In this document: in pieces, positions 43,395 through 52,739 of the stretch
Layout: each line of letters begins with the position of its first letter
How positions within the stretch are numbered: position 1 is the stretch's first letter
Source: Pseudooceanicola sp. HF7
Lineage (GTDB): Bacteria; Pseudomonadota; Alphaproteobacteria; Rhodobacterales; Rhodobacteraceae
DNA: 64,000 nt
Direction: 5' to 3'
NCBI RefSeq assembly: GCF_011806405.1
Contig: NZ_JAATOW010000014.1
Span: 39,804-103,803, forward strand
Position numbers and translations under genes: made by a program
Notes under the pieces: generated by a model
Database searches by the model: none
What the model was told of the DNA's origin: nothing
Seen by the model: the letters and a program-made list of their open reading frames with translations, nothing else

Positions 43395-44416
43395 AGAAGC
43401 TGGAACTTCCCTACCTGGACACCATCACCGTGAAGGGGCGTACCTACCACTACTTCCGGAAAGGCAAGACAAGGGTACGTCTCAAGGCGGCGCCCGGCAG
43501 CGACGCCTTCCTGCGGGAATACTGGCATCTGCGTCGTGGTCAACCGTCTGCGGCGTCTAGAACGACTTGGGACCGGTTGATCGCCAGCTACTACCAGAGC
43601 TCGAAGTACAAGCGCCTCAGCAAGGGAACCGCAGCCAACTACAGACGGCATTGTGAAGCAATCCGTGAGAAGAACGGTGCCAGAGACGTCCGCACTTTCC
43701 GTCGCAAACACGCCATCGAGGCGCGCGATGCATTGCAGGACACCTGGTCGAAGGCCAACGAACGCGTGGCCGTCCTCTCGATCCTCATGCGCCATGCCGT
43801 GGACCTCGAATGGATCAACCGTAACCCTGTCGTGGACGTCGAGAAGCTTTCGGGCGGAGAATATGAGCCCTGGCCCGAGGACAAGCTGCTCGCCTACGAA
43901 GCAGCATGCGAAGAGCATAGCGTGGAACGCATCACCTATGAACTGGCAATTGGAACTGGCCAGCGGCTTGGTGACTGCATCTCGATGAAGTGGGCCGACT
44001 TTGATGGCGAGTATATGACAGTCGTTCAGGAGAAGACCTCAGCCAGGATCCAGGTGTACTGCCCGACGCGCCTTCAGCGTTTCCTGGAAACCATTCCCCG
44101 GAACGGAGCCCATATTCTCGCGAAGAACCGCACGCAGCAAATTGGCAAGCGGCAGGTGCAGAAGAAGCTCGAGGCAATTCGGAAAGCGATCGGCGTCCTC
44201 GCCGGGAAGGATCGTCTCGTGCCTCATGGGTGGCGATATACGGCGGCGACCCAGTTGGCCGACGCCGGAGTCGATATGCGCGACATCCAGGCCGTGACCG
44301 GTCACAAGACGCTATCGATGGTTCAGAAGTATACCGCTCAAGCCAACCAGAAAGCAGCCTCCAGAAGGGCCCAGACAGCACGGGAACAGAGCAGAAACGA
44401 ACCAGGAAAGTGCTAA
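43391..44416 (+). CDS. int: Tyrosine integrase of the tRNA-Leu element
   Basis: The 341-residue protein has an N-terminal arm/core-binding part (WDRLIASYYQSSKYKRLS) and a catalytic domain with Arg in GTGQRLGD, Lys region QEKTSARIQV, HGWRYT, GHKTLSM and the nucleophile in MVQKYT. The gene ends 64 bp before the 66-bp attachment repeat in tRNA-Leu, the usual geometry for a tRNA-site integrase. A broken homologue lies at the other end of the element. All catalytic residues are present, so it should be active. Confidence 0.92.
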   Translation: MKKLELPYLDTITVKGRTYHYFRKGKTRVRLKAAPGSDAFLREYWHLRRGQPSAASRTTWDRLIASYYQSSKYKRLSKGTAANYRRHCEAIREKNGARDVRTFRRKHAIEARDALQDTWSKANERVAVLSILMRHAVDLEWINRNPVVDVEKLSGGEYEPWPEDKLLAYEAACEEHSVERITYELAIGTGQRLGDCISMKWADFDGEYMTVVQEKTSARIQVYCPTRLQRFLETIPRNGAHILAKNRTQQIGKRQVQKKLEAIRKAIGVLAGKDRLVPHGWRYTAATQLADAGVDMRDIQAVTGHKTLSMVQKYTAQANQKAASRRAQTAREQSRNEPGKC

Positions 44417-44480
44417 CAAACTGCCAAACTCGGCTGTTCGATCTGAGCGCAGCGTTTCAAATTTGGAAGTTTTCTCTTTA

Positions 44481-44546
44481 AAATCAAAATGGTGCGGGTG
44501 AAGGGACTCGAACCCCCACGCCAAAGGCGCCAGAACCTAAATCTGG
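44481..44546. repeat. Right attachment repeat within tRNA-Leu (66 bp)
   Basis: Identical to 12,643-12,708. It covers the tRNA from its anticodon stem to the 3' end plus nine bases. The intact tRNA is rebuilt here, so the element inserted by restoring the 3' half. Confidence 0.92.
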
Positions 44547-44573
44547 TGCGTCTACCAATTCCGCCACACCCGC
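44490..44573 (-). tRNA. tRNA-Leu (anticodon UAG)
   Basis: Minus-strand 84-nt gene with GCGGGTG/CACCCGC acceptor stem, encoded CCA, D-arm, anticodon stem CCAGA/TCTGG around loop TTTAGGT (anticodon UAG), a long variable arm (GCGCCTTTGGCGT) as in class II tRNAs, and TTCGAGT T-loop. Its 3' part is the integration target of the element. Confidence 0.95.
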
Positions 44574-44696
44574 ACACGCTGATCGCGTGACGCGCTTACT
44601 AGCAAAGCGCCCGCGCCGATTGAAGCCTAAAACGGCAGGCGACGCGGGATTGATGCCGGCAGGCCCTTTCGCCCTGCCAGCAAAGGGCCTGCGCGC

Positions 44697-46262
44697 TCAC
44701 TCAAGGGCGCGCAGAACCGCAGGAAGGGCCTCTGGCAGGTCTTCGGCGATCAGGCCGGGGCCGAAATGGCGCGCGCCCTCCACATGCAGCATGACGCCCA
44801 TGGCGGCGGAATCAAACGCCGGGAACCCCCGGGCCAGCAGCCCGCAGATGACGCCGGACAACACGTCCCCGGACCCGGCGGTGGCCAGCCAGGGTGCGGC
44901 CCGCGCGCCCAGGGCGGCATGGACCCGCACGCGCCGGTCAGGGGCGGCAATCACCGTGTCCGCGCCCTTCATCAGCACCACACAGCCTGCCCGGTGCGCG
45001 GCCTCACGCGCCGCATCGACGCGGGAAAAGGCCGGCCCACGGGTGGCGGGATCAGACAGCCGTTCGGACAGGTCGGGAAAGAGACGCGCGAACTCGCCGC
45101 CATGGGGCGTCAGCACCGCGCGCGCGGGCAGTGCGGCGAACAGGGCCTGGGGATCGGAGCCGAAGGCGCTCAGCGCATCGGCATCCAGCACAAGCCCGCG
45201 ATCGTCGTCCTGGGCCGCCTCCTGGGCCACTGGCACCAGCTCCCGCGCCCGCTCGATCCCGAGCCCGGGGCCAAGGCACAGCGCGTTGAAACGCGGATCC
45301 TCCAGCAGCGCGGCCAGATCCGATGCCCCGGCAAGGGGCTGCATCATCAGGGCGGTGACCTGGGATGCGACCTCGGCCTCAGCCCCGGGGGCCACGCCAA
45401 GGGTGACCAGCCCTGCCCCGATCCGCAGCGCCGCCCGTGCCGCCAGTCGTGCGGCGCCGGTCTTGCCCGCGCCACCTGTAAGGACCAGCGCATGGCCATG
45501 CCCGTATTTATGCGCGCCTGCCTGTTTTTTCGCCACCAAGGCGCAGAAACGCGGGTCCGCCAGCAGCTCTGCCACCTCTGTGCCGCCCCCAGTGCCGCGA
45601 TTTTCATCCGATCCCTCCCCCGGCAGGCCGATATCCACCACCTCAAGCGACCCGCCGGCCTCACCGCCCGCCCCCAGCACATGGCCGGGCTTGGCACCGT
45701 GGAAGGTCACGGTCAGATCGGCGCAATAGCCCGGATCCTCCCCCAGCCAGCGCCCCGAATCCGCGCAGAGGCCAGAGAGGATGTCGACCGCCACGCCATG
45801 GCGCGCCGCCCCCAGGGCACGGGCCAGCAGCGCGGCCAGATCCGGCGAAAGCGCCCGGCTAAGCCCCGTGCCGAACAGCGCATCCACCACAAGGTCCGCG
45901 CCCGGCGCCTGCCCCGCTGCCTCCTCAAGGGACAGCGTCTTCCCCTGCCCCTCCCACAGCATCTTGTTGGCGGCCGCGTCAGGCGGCAGGGCGCCCGGAT
46001 CGCCCAGCAGGCCAAGCTGCACCGCCCAGCCGCGCACCGCCAGCAGGCGGGCCACCACGAAACCGTCGCCCCCATTGTTGCCGGGCCCGCAGAGAATCAC
46101 CGCCCGTCCCGGCGCCTCCGCCAGCCGGGGCCAGCGCGCAAGAACGGCATCCACCACCCCTGCCCCGGCCCGCTCCATCAGCTCCAGACCGGTCACCGAA
46201 CCGGCTGAAATCTGCTCCATCTCCCGGGCTTTCATCTGGGCACCGGTCAGCAATATTGACAT
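44697..46262 (-). CDS. nnr: Bifunctional NAD(P)H-hydrate epimerase / ADP-dependent dehydratase
   Basis: The 521-residue protein repairs hydrated NAD(P)H. The N-terminal epimerase (NnrE/YjeF-N) has CGPGNNGGDGFVVARLL and VDALFGTGLSR; the C-terminal dehydratase (NnrD, ribokinase-like) has KYGHGHALVLTGG, LTPHGGEFARLF, VLMKGADTVIAAP and ATAGSGDVLSGVI. The ATG at 46262 (MSILLTGAQ) is favoured over a GTG at 46280; GGAAAG is just upstream. It is the first conserved chromosomal gene after the tRNA and is divergent from glnB. Confidence 0.93.
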   Translation of the reverse strand: MSILLTGAQMKAREMEQISAGSVTGLELMERAGAGVVDAVLARWPRLAEAPGRAVILCGPGNNGGDGFVVARLLAVRGWAVQLGLLGDPGALPPDAAANKMLWEGQGKTLSLEEAAGQAPGADLVVDALFGTGLSRALSPDLAALLARALGAARHGVAVDILSGLCADSGRWLGEDPGYCADLTVTFHGAKPGHVLGAGGEAGGSLEVVDIGLPGEGSDENRGTGGGTEVAELLADPRFCALVAKKQAGAHKYGHGHALVLTGGAGKTGAARLAARAALRIGAGLVTLGVAPGAEAEVASQVTALMMQPLAGASDLAALLEDPRFNALCLGPGLGIERARELVPVAQEAAQDDDRGLVLDADALSAFGSDPQALFAALPARAVLTPHGGEFARLFPDLSERLSDPATRGPAFSRVDAAREAAHRAGCVVLMKGADTVIAAPDRRVRVHAALGARAAPWLATAGSGDVLSGVICGLLARGFPAFDSAAMGVMLHVEGARHFGPGLIAEDLPEALPAVLRALE

Positions 46263-46389
46263 GATCTTTCCAAACTGCACAAATATTAGTCACGCCGCAT
46301 ATTTTTCGCGCGGCATTTCGTTGCGCCCTCTAGCCTCTCACCGGCGTTTGACATTAGTCAATTGTGAGTGCGACGTGAAAGTGGTCTGA

Positions 46390-46758
<369 letters not shown>

Positions 46759-46830
46759 ACACACCCTTTACAGGGTGGGCGTGCGGGGACGCGCGCACTC
46801 CAAGAGACTCAAAACCGAAGGGAAAAGGGA

Positions 46831-48237
46831 ATGAGCAAGGAATCCGTTCTCAAGCTGATCAAGGATGAGGACGTTGCCTACGTCGACATCCGCTTCACCG
46901 ATCCGCGGGGCAAGCTGCAGCACGTGACCGTGGTTGCGGACCTGGTCGACGAAGACTTCCTCGATGAAGGCTTCATGTTCGACGGCTCCTCGATCGCGGG
47001 CTGGAAGTCGATCGAAGCTTCCGACATGAAACTGATCCCCGACACCGAGTCGGTCTACATCGATCCGTTCTATGCCGAAAAGACCCTCTGCGTGCATTGC
47101 TCCGTTGTCGAACCCGACACCATGGAGCCCTATGAGCGCGACCCGCGCGGCACCGCGCAGAAAGCCGAAGCCTACCTGATCTCCTCCGGGATCGGCGACA
47201 GCGCCTTCATGGGTCCGGAAGCGGAATTCTTCCTGTTCGACAACGTGAAATACTCCGTTGCCATGAACAAGGTGTCCTACGAAGTGGACGCGCTGGACGC
47301 ATCCTGGAACACCGACACCGATTACGAGATGGGCAACACCGGCCACCGTCCGGGCGTCAAGGGCGGCTACTTCCCGGTCAACCCGATCGACGACGCGCAG
47401 GACATCCGTGCAGAGATGCTCTCCACGATGAAGCGCATCGGCATGAAGGTCGACAAGCACCACCACGAAGTGGCCTCCTGCCAGCACGAGCTTGGCCTGA
47501 TCTTCGGCTCCGTCACCAAGCAGGCTGACGAGATCCAGAAGTACAAGTACATCATCCACAACGTGGCCCAGGCCTACGGCAAGTCGGCAACCTTCATGCC
47601 CAAGCCCATCGCAGGCGACAACGGCACCGGCATGCACGTGAACATGTCCATCTGGAAGGACGGCAAGCCGCTCTTCGCTGGTGACAAGTATGCGGATCTC
47701 TCCGACGAAGCCCTGTTCTTCATCGGCGGCATCCTGAAGCACGCCAAGGCGCTGAACGCCTTCACCAACCCGTCCACCAACTCCTACAAGCGCCTGATCC
47801 CCGGCTTCGAAGCCCCGGTTCTGCGCGCCTATTCCGCCCGCAACCGCTCCGGCTGCGTGCGTATTCCGTGGGCGGAATCCCCCAAGGCAAAACGCGTGGA
47901 AGCCCGCTTCCCCGATCCTTCGGCAAACCCCTACCTGTGCTTCGCCGCACTTCTGATGGCCGGCCTCGACGGCATCAAGAACAAGATCCACCCCGGCGAC
48001 GCGATGGACAAGAACCTCTACGATCTGCCGCCTGAAGAGCTGGCTGACATCCCGACCGTCTGCGGCTCGCTGCGCGAAGCCCTGACCGAGCTGGAAGCCG
48101 ACATGGACTTCCTGCTGGCCGGCGACGTCTTCACCAAGGACCAGATCGAAGGCTACATCGGCCTGAAAATGGAAGAGCTGGAAGAGTACGAGCACACGCC
48201 GCACCCGGTGGAATACAAGCTGTACTACTCCTGCTGA
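46831..48237 (+). CDS. glnA: Glutamine synthetase type I
   Basis: The 468-residue GSI-beta-type enzyme joins ammonia and glutamate using ATP. Family signatures are [61 protein letters not shown] and the adenylylation Tyr in [22 protein letters not shown] precedes the ATG. It is co-transcribed with glnB, and a strong terminator follows 23 bp after the stop. Confidence 0.97.
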   Translation: MSKESVLKLIKDEDVAYVDIRFTDPRGKLQHVTVVADLVDEDFLDEGFMFDGSSIAGWKSIEASDMKLIPDTESVYIDPFYAEKTLCVHCSVVEPDTMEPYERDPRGTAQKAEAYLISSGIGDSAFMGPEAEFFLFDNVKYSVAMNKVSYEVDALDASWNTDTDYEMGNTGHRPGVKGGYFPVNPIDDAQDIRAEMLSTMKRIGMKVDKHHHEVASCQHELGLIFGSVTKQADEIQKYKYIIHNVAQAYGKSATFMPKPIAGDNGTGMHVNMSIWKDGKPLFAGDKYADLSDEALFFIGGILKHAKALNAFTNPSTNSYKRLIPGFEAPVLRAYSARNRSGCVRIPWAESPKAKRVEARFPDPSANPYLCFAALLMAGLDGIKNKIHPGDAMDKNLYDLPPEELADIPTVCGSLREALTELEADMDFLLAGDVFTKDQIEGYIGLKMEELEEYEHTPHPVEYKLYYSC

Positions 48238-48260
48238 TCCCTTTCGGATCGACGGACACG

Positions 48261-48288
48261 AGGGGCGCCTTTCGGGGCGCCCCTTTTT
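48261..48288 (+). terminator. Rho-independent terminator of glnBA
   Basis: Nine-base stem AGGGGCGCC (48261-48269) with complement at 48276-48284, loop of six, followed by a T-run. It lies 23 bases after the glnA stop. Confidence 0.88.
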
Positions 48289-48547
48289 CGTTGGCGAGAT
48301 GGCAAAGATAGGTCTGGGCGCTGGTGTCGGGATGGCACGGGGTATGTCTGGATGTGGCTAGAGCAGCGCTTTTGAGGGAGGCCGCCACGGTCTTTCACCG
48401 GGACTCACAGGCAAAGCAGACACGCCAGGCACGGGCCAGTTTCCCCTGCCCCGGGCCAGTCATCAAACTGATCTTAATAGCTATTTTGCGCCCCCGTCAG
48501 AGCCACGCCTTCTGCTAAGCCTCAGAACTGCGCGCGGCATTCCGCGC

Positions 48548-49297
48548 TCAGCCCGGCAGGGTCAGCACGATCGCGCCGCGCTCCGTGGCCACGACCGTAT
48601 GTTCATATTGCACCACCGGCGCGGCCGGCGTGCTGTACAGCGTCCAGCCATCGCTGCCGTCGCTGGCGAACTGGCCGCCACGGGACAGAAAGGGTTCCAC
48701 GGTCAGCACAAGCCCCTTGTGGATCCGCCGCCGGTCGCCCCGGGTGGGCCAGGTGGCGATTTCCTCGGGCTCTTCATGCAGGGAGCGCCCCACGCCGTGG
48801 CTGGCCAGGTTGCGGATCAGCGTATAGCCGCGCTTTTCCGCGAACTGGCCGATGGCATTGCCGATCCCGGCCAGCGGCTTGCCGGCCCCGACCTGGGCAA
48901 TGCCGATCTGTGTGGCGCGCCTACCGTCCCGGCACAGCCGCTCAAGAGAGGGGCGCACTGGCCCGACGCGATGGGTCGCCCCGGTGTCGGCGTAAAAGCC
49001 GTTCTTGGAGGCAGAGACATCGATGTTCACCAGGTCGCCCTTGGCAATCACCCTGTCGCCCGGGATGCCATGGGCGATCTCTTCATTGACGCTGATGCAG
49101 GTGGCGCCGGGAAAATCATAGGTCGATTGCGGGGCCGAGACCGCCCCGGCCTGCTCCAGGCAAAGGCGCCCGATCTCGTCCAGCTCCCGCGTGGTCATGC
49201 CGGGTTCCAGAGCGCGGGCCATGGCGCGCATGGTATTGGCCACGATGCGCCCGATCTCTTTCAGCCCGTCCAGCTCGTCCTGCCTGGTAATCGTCAT
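48548..49297 (-). CDS. map: Methionine aminopeptidase type I
   Basis: The 249-residue enzyme removes N-terminal methionine. The metal ligands appear in order: His in NEEIAHGIPG, DLVNIDVSASKNGFYADTG (two Asp), ASHGVGRSLHEEP, LTVEPFLS and the last Glu in VVQYEHTVV. The ATG at 49297 (MTITRQDELDG) matches the family's usual start; the frame extends upstream without similarity. A weak purine stretch lies upstream. It stands alone. Confidence 0.93.
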   Translation of the reverse strand: MTITRQDELDGLKEIGRIVANTMRAMARALEPGMTTRELDEIGRLCLEQAGAVSAPQSTYDFPGATCISVNEEIAHGIPGDRVIAKGDLVNIDVSASKNGFYADTGATHRVGPVRPSLERLCRDGRRATQIGIAQVGAGKPLAGIGNAIGQFAEKRGYTLIRNLASHGVGRSLHEEPEEIATWPTRGDRRRIHKGLVLTVEPFLSRGGQFASDGSDGWTLYSTPAAPVVQYEHTVVATERGAIVLTLPG

Positions 49298-49816
49298 CTC
49301 TGCACCCTGTTCCCTTGCCACGTTCCTTTGCAGCGGCATCTGTCCGCGGCCTTTGTCTGAGGCGGCCGTTTTATGCGGCCCCAATCTTCTGCGGCGGCGC
49401 ACTTTTAAATGCGTCACCCCATCGCCTCCGCTCCCGTCCCGCCCAGCTTAGACGTGCGCGACCAAATCGTCTGCGATCCTATCCCGCACGATCAAATCGC
49501 GGGCGATCAAGTCGGGAGCGATTATATCGCGCCGGACTAAATCGTGCGCGATCCGACCCGCTTCAGCCTTCCGCGCTCAAAGCACCTCGCACACAGATAG
49601 CCCATCCGACATGGCGCATGCCGCCCATATAGTCCAGCCGAGCGCCGCTCCTGTCACCGCGCCATGGCCCTCAGGCAAGCGATCGGCGGCCAATGGGCAA
49701 GAAGTGAGCAAGGGCGCGATGCCGCGCACGAAACCGACCAAGCAAGGCCTGCGTCGGTCTCCGGCATCCGCGCCATCCGCCCTGCCCCCTCAACCAGCGC
49801 TCAGCCCCCGCCCCGT
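49298..49816. other. Intergenic stretch holding a 15-bp tandem repeat
   Basis: No gene supported by ribosome site or domain. The 15-bp repeat array described separately is in the middle; 49,600-49,816 is ordinary GC-rich sequence. Confidence 0.45.
49454..49558. repeat. Seven degenerate 15-bp tandem repeats
   Basis: Seven consecutive units of exactly 15 bases, general form GCG(C/G)GCGATCAAATC, starting GTGCGCGACCAAATC and ending with GTGCGCGATCCGACC. On the minus strand each unit reads as a DLIAR-like pentapeptide without a start or long frame. The phase is kept with no insertions, which suggests slippage-born repeat under some constraint. Confidence 0.8.
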
Positions 49817-50545
49817 TCAGGCCGGCACGATGAAGGTATGGATTCCGAAAACCACCACCCTGCTCTCTGCCAGCCGCCAGATGGTCTGGCGTTCAGAGCG
49901 GTGGTAGGGTGCCTCCCTGTCATAGCGGTGGCTACGCTCCACCTTTTCGCTTTCCGGGTTGAACAGGACCGGCGCGCGATTGCCCAGGAAGTTCGCCCGC
50001 CATAGCGGCCGGCCCACCTGCACCCCATCGAGCAAGCGCTGCACGCGCCGCGCCAGCTGTTCGTCGTATTCTTCAACCGGACGGTGGATGGAGACCATGG
50101 GCCGCATGAACTTCTCCCGCAGGGTCCATTGCGCCGGAAAACACAGCACCGCGCCGGTCAGCATGTGCTCCGTCATGCCCTCGCGCCGCTCCATGATGCA
50201 GAAATCCTCCTGCACCAGGCGCCCCAGCGTGGCCATCGGCGCCTCGGGGAGCAGGGGCACGGTGACGGCATCGGGGCGGGTCACGGACATCTCTTCCACC
50301 CGGTAGCCGGGGCGGTCGCGCAGCACGTCAAGCACGGTCGCCAGCAGCTCTTCCGCCGGGGCCCGCGCGCCGGGATCCAGCGCCAGCACATCCTCGGGCC
50401 GCGTGGCGATCAGCTCATCGCGCAGGGCCATCTGGCCGGCAAAGGCATCATCCATCAGCAGCCAGTCTGCCGGGTCCATCGGGGCCGTCCCGGGCAGCCG
50501 CTCGGGCACCTTGTACGGCAGGGAGGATTGTTTGATCGGGTCCAT
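49817..50545 (-). CDS. DUF3445 protein, heme-dependent oxidative N-demethylase-like
   Basis: The 242-residue protein shows family phrases MDPADWLLMDDAFAGQMALRDEL, VQEDFCIMER, LCFPAQWTLREKF, MVSIHRPV and RANFLGNRAPVLF. DUF3445 contains the alpha subunit of a heme-dependent oxidative N-demethylase acting on dimethylamine. Whether this orthologue does the same is unknown, since no partner subunits are adjacent. The ATG at 50545 is chosen; the open frame upstream crosses a repeat element and is not part of the gene. Confidence 0.82.
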   Translation of the reverse strand: MDPIKQSSLPYKVPERLPGTAPMDPADWLLMDDAFAGQMALRDELIATRPEDVLALDPGARAPAEELLATVLDVLRDRPGYRVEEMSVTRPDAVTVPLLPEAPMATLGRLVQEDFCIMERREGMTEHMLTGAVLCFPAQWTLREKFMRPMVSIHRPVEEYDEQLARRVQRLLDGVQVGRPLWRANFLGNRAPVLFNPESEKVERSHRYDREAPYHRSERQTIWRLAESRVVVFGIHTFIVPA

Positions 50546-50670
50546 GCCACCTGTGTATGGCCCGCTTTGCGCCTTGGCGAGCAGGATGTGCGCAAATGAA
50601 AAGCGCGCCGCCGTCGCGCCGCCCCTCTCGATCACGATTTCAGCATCGCCACGGTCCGCAACAGGGCGCC

Positions 50671-50730
50671 CGGGGGCTTTGCCCCCGACGCAGGTCGGCC
50701 CCTCGATGGGGGCGGCCTGCGTCCCCCGGA
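50671..50730. repeat. GC-rich twin-hairpin extragenic repeat, copy A
   Basis: A short hairpin GGGGGC-TTT-GCCCCC is followed by a longer one built on GACGCAGG...CCTGCGTC, ending CCCCCGGA. It is the same layout as copies at 56,104 and 60,396 and sits between the DUF6314 stop and the DUF3445 start. Confidence 0.8.
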
Positions 50731-50739
50731 ACCGCAAAA

Positions 50740-51147
50740 TCAGGCGCGACGGTAGCTGGTCTGCATCAGGTAGTCCTTGCGCGGGCCACTGACCTTCCAG
50801 CTGCTGGACCAATCGGGCCAGGCGGAAAAGTCATAGGTCACCCGGTAAAGATCCGGCGCGCAGTCATGGCGCGCCTGCGGGCGCTCCGCCAAGGGGTCGA
50901 AGTCGTGAAAGAAACGCCCGTCGGAAAACCGCACCGCGATCATCGGACCCGCCGCTTGCCAAAGATAGCTGCGCTCCGCCTGCAGGCTCTGCGCCCCGAT
51001 CCGCATCTCGCCGCGCTCCGTCAGGCGCAGCCCCGCGCCTTCGGGGGCGAACCGCGCCAGGCCCGAAAGCGTCGCATCCTCGCCCAGGGCATTCTCCACC
51101 CGGCGGCTGAGGATCCACGTCCCTTCGAAAGCCTTCAGATCCCGCAT
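50740..51147 (-). CDS. DUF6314 family protein
   Basis: The 135-residue protein with MRDLKAFEGTWILSRRV, EGAGLRLTERGEMRIG, YLWQAAG, VRFSDGRFFHDFDP and DLYRVTYDFSAWPDWSSSWKVSGPRKDY is of the small lipocalin-like barrel type found in Rhodobacteraceae as DUF6314. Function unknown. The start at 51147 is preceded by AGGGGTG. It is divergent from purB, with 95 bases between the starts. Confidence 0.78.
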   Translation of the reverse strand: MRDLKAFEGTWILSRRVENALGEDATLSGLARFAPEGAGLRLTERGEMRIGAQSLQAERSYLWQAAGPMIAVRFSDGRFFHDFDPLAERPQARHDCAPDLYRVTYDFSAWPDWSSSWKVSGPRKDYLMQTSYRRA

Positions 51148-51242
51148 CACCCCTGCTCTTGTCTTCGCGGCCTTGCCGCCCTGCCCCACAGGCAGTAAAG
51201 ACCGCGCGACACCGCGTAAAGCCGTTCCAGAGGAGCCCCGCC

Positions 51243-52550
51243 ATGATCCCCCGCTATGCCCGCAAGGAAATGACCGATATCTGGGAGCCCGCGACCAAGT
51301 TCCGCATCTGGTACGAGATCGAGGCCCATGCCTGCGATGCCATGGCGGACCTGGGCGTGATCCCGCGTGAAAACGCCGATGCGGTCTGGAAAGCCAAGGA
51401 CGTGGAATTCGACGTGGCCCGCATCGACGAGATCGAGGCCGTCACCAAGCATGACGTCATCGCCTTCCTGACGCACCTGGCCGAACACGTCGGCTCTGAA
51501 GAGGCCCGCTTCGTCCACCAGGGCATGACCTCTTCGGATGTGCTCGACACCTGCCTGAACGTCCAGCTGGTGCGCGCCGCCGATATCCTGCTGGCAGACA
51601 TGGACAAGCTGCTGGCGGCGCTGAAGAAACGCGCGCTGGAACACAAGATGACCGTGCGCGTCGGCCGCTCCCACGGCATCCACGCAGAGCCGACCACCAT
51701 GGGCCTGACCTTCGCCCGTTTCTACGCAGAGATGGACCGCAACAAGGCCCGCCTGCAAGCCGCCCGTGAAGAGGTCGCTACCGGCGCCATCTCCGGCGCT
51801 GTCGGCACCTTCGCCAATATCGACCCCCGCGTCGAAGAGCACGTCTGCGCCAAGTTGGGCCTTTCCCCCGAGCCGATCTCCACCCAGGTGATCCCGCGCG
51901 ACCGCCACGCCATGTTCTTCGCCACCCTCGGCGTCATCGCCTCCAGCATTGAGAACGTCGCGATCGAAATCCGGCACATGCAGCGCACCGAGGTTCTGGA
52001 AGGGGCCGAGTTCTTCTCCATGGGCCAGAAGGGCTCCTCGGCGATGCCGCACAAGAAGAACCCGGTTCTGACGGAAAACCTGACCGGCCTCGCCCGCCTG
52101 GTCCGCATGACCGTGATCCCGGCGATGGAAAACGTGGCCCTCTGGCATGAGCGCGACATCTCCCACTCCTCGGTCGAACGCGGCATTGGCCCGGACGCGA
52201 CCGTGACTCTGGACTTTGCGCTGAACCGGCTGGCCGGCGTTGTCGACAAGATGCTGATCTTCCCCGACAACATGCTGGACAACATGAACAAGTTCCCCGG
52301 CCTCGTGATGAGCCAGCGGGTGCTGCTGGCGCTGACGCAGGCCGGTGTCTCGCGTGAGGCGGCCTATTCCATGGTCCAGCGCAATGCGCTCAAGGTCTGG
52401 GAAGAGCGCCTTGATTTCCGTGAGCTGCTGCTGGCGGATGAAGAGGTCGTCGCGGCCCTGGGCACCGATGGCATCAACGAAAAATTCGACATGGATTACC
52501 ACACCAAGCATGTCGACACGATCTTCACCCGCGTCTTCGGCGAAAGCTGA
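51243..52550 (+). CDS. purB: Adenylosuccinate lyase
   Basis: The 435-residue enzyme of purine synthesis cleaves SAICAR and adenylosuccinate. Fumarase/ASL signature GSSAMPHKKNP, with GMTSSDVLDTCLNVQL, GRSHGIHAEPTTMG and HERDISHSSVER around the active site. AGAGGAG precedes the ATG at 51243. A terminator follows 26 bases after the stop. Confidence 0.96.
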   Translation: MIPRYARKEMTDIWEPATKFRIWYEIEAHACDAMADLGVIPRENADAVWKAKDVEFDVARIDEIEAVTKHDVIAFLTHLAEHVGSEEARFVHQGMTSSDVLDTCLNVQLVRAADILLADMDKLLAALKKRALEHKMTVRVGRSHGIHAEPTTMGLTFARFYAEMDRNKARLQAAREEVATGAISGAVGTFANIDPRVEEHVCAKLGLSPEPISTQVIPRDRHAMFFATLGVIASSIENVAIEIRHMQRTEVLEGAEFFSMGQKGSSAMPHKKNPVLTENLTGLARLVRMTVIPAMENVALWHERDISHSSVERGIGPDATVTLDFALNRLAGVVDKMLIFPDNMLDNMNKFPGLVMSQRVLLALTQAGVSREAAYSMVQRNALKVWEERLDFRELLLADEEVVAALGTDGINEKFDMDYHTKHVDTIFTRVFGES

Positions 52551-52576
52551 TCGCGCGCGATAGATCGGTTGAAACG

Positions 52577-52603
52577 GGGCGGCTCCTTGGGGCCGCCCTT
52601 TTT
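52577..52603 (+). terminator. Rho-independent terminator of purB
   Basis: Seven-base stem GGGCGGC (52577-52583) with GCCGCCC (52592-52598), followed by five T. It lies just after the purB stop. Confidence 0.85.
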
Positions 52604-52739
52604 CGTTGCCCCTACGCCTGCTTCGGGATTGCCTGTTCGCCCCCACAGGGGAACGCCACGACCGCGGCAAAGCCTGCGCCGCTAAAGCCTTTCTTCACCC
52701 TTCCCTGATTATCTGCCCCCAACCAAGAACGAGGGGAAA

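Larger units (their letters stand above)
12643..44546. mobile_element. 31.9-kb mobilisable integrative element in tRNA-Leu(UAG)
   Basis: It is bounded by 66-bp perfect direct repeats, with a tyrosine integrase and excisionase-like gene at the tRNA end and mobC/relaxase at the other end. The cargo includes several defence-type genes, a CtrA-like regulator with two kinases, a MocR/MFS pair, and accessory hypotheticals. No VirB/Tra secretion genes are present, so transfer would need a helper. Parts of the cargo (about 18.6-21.3, 25.4-29.6 and 31.7-38 kb) are visibly richer in A and T than the flanks. Confidence 0.88.

Noticed and set aside
12643..44546. Prophage or self-transmissible ICE
   Set aside because: No capsid, terminase, tail or lysis genes, and no type IV secretion or coupling-protein genes in the element.
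44766..46208. 480-residue frame antisense to nnr
   Set aside because: Composition is shadow-like and the opposite strand reads as a complete Nnr enzyme.
46768..48204. 478-residue frame antisense to glnA, and similar long antisense frames on purB and acnA
   Set aside because: These arise from strong third-position GC bias opposite highly expressed genes; no recognisable protein features.
49454..49558. CRISPR array
   Set aside because: Repeat unit is 15 bp with no spacers and high degeneracy; no cas genes anywhere in the window.
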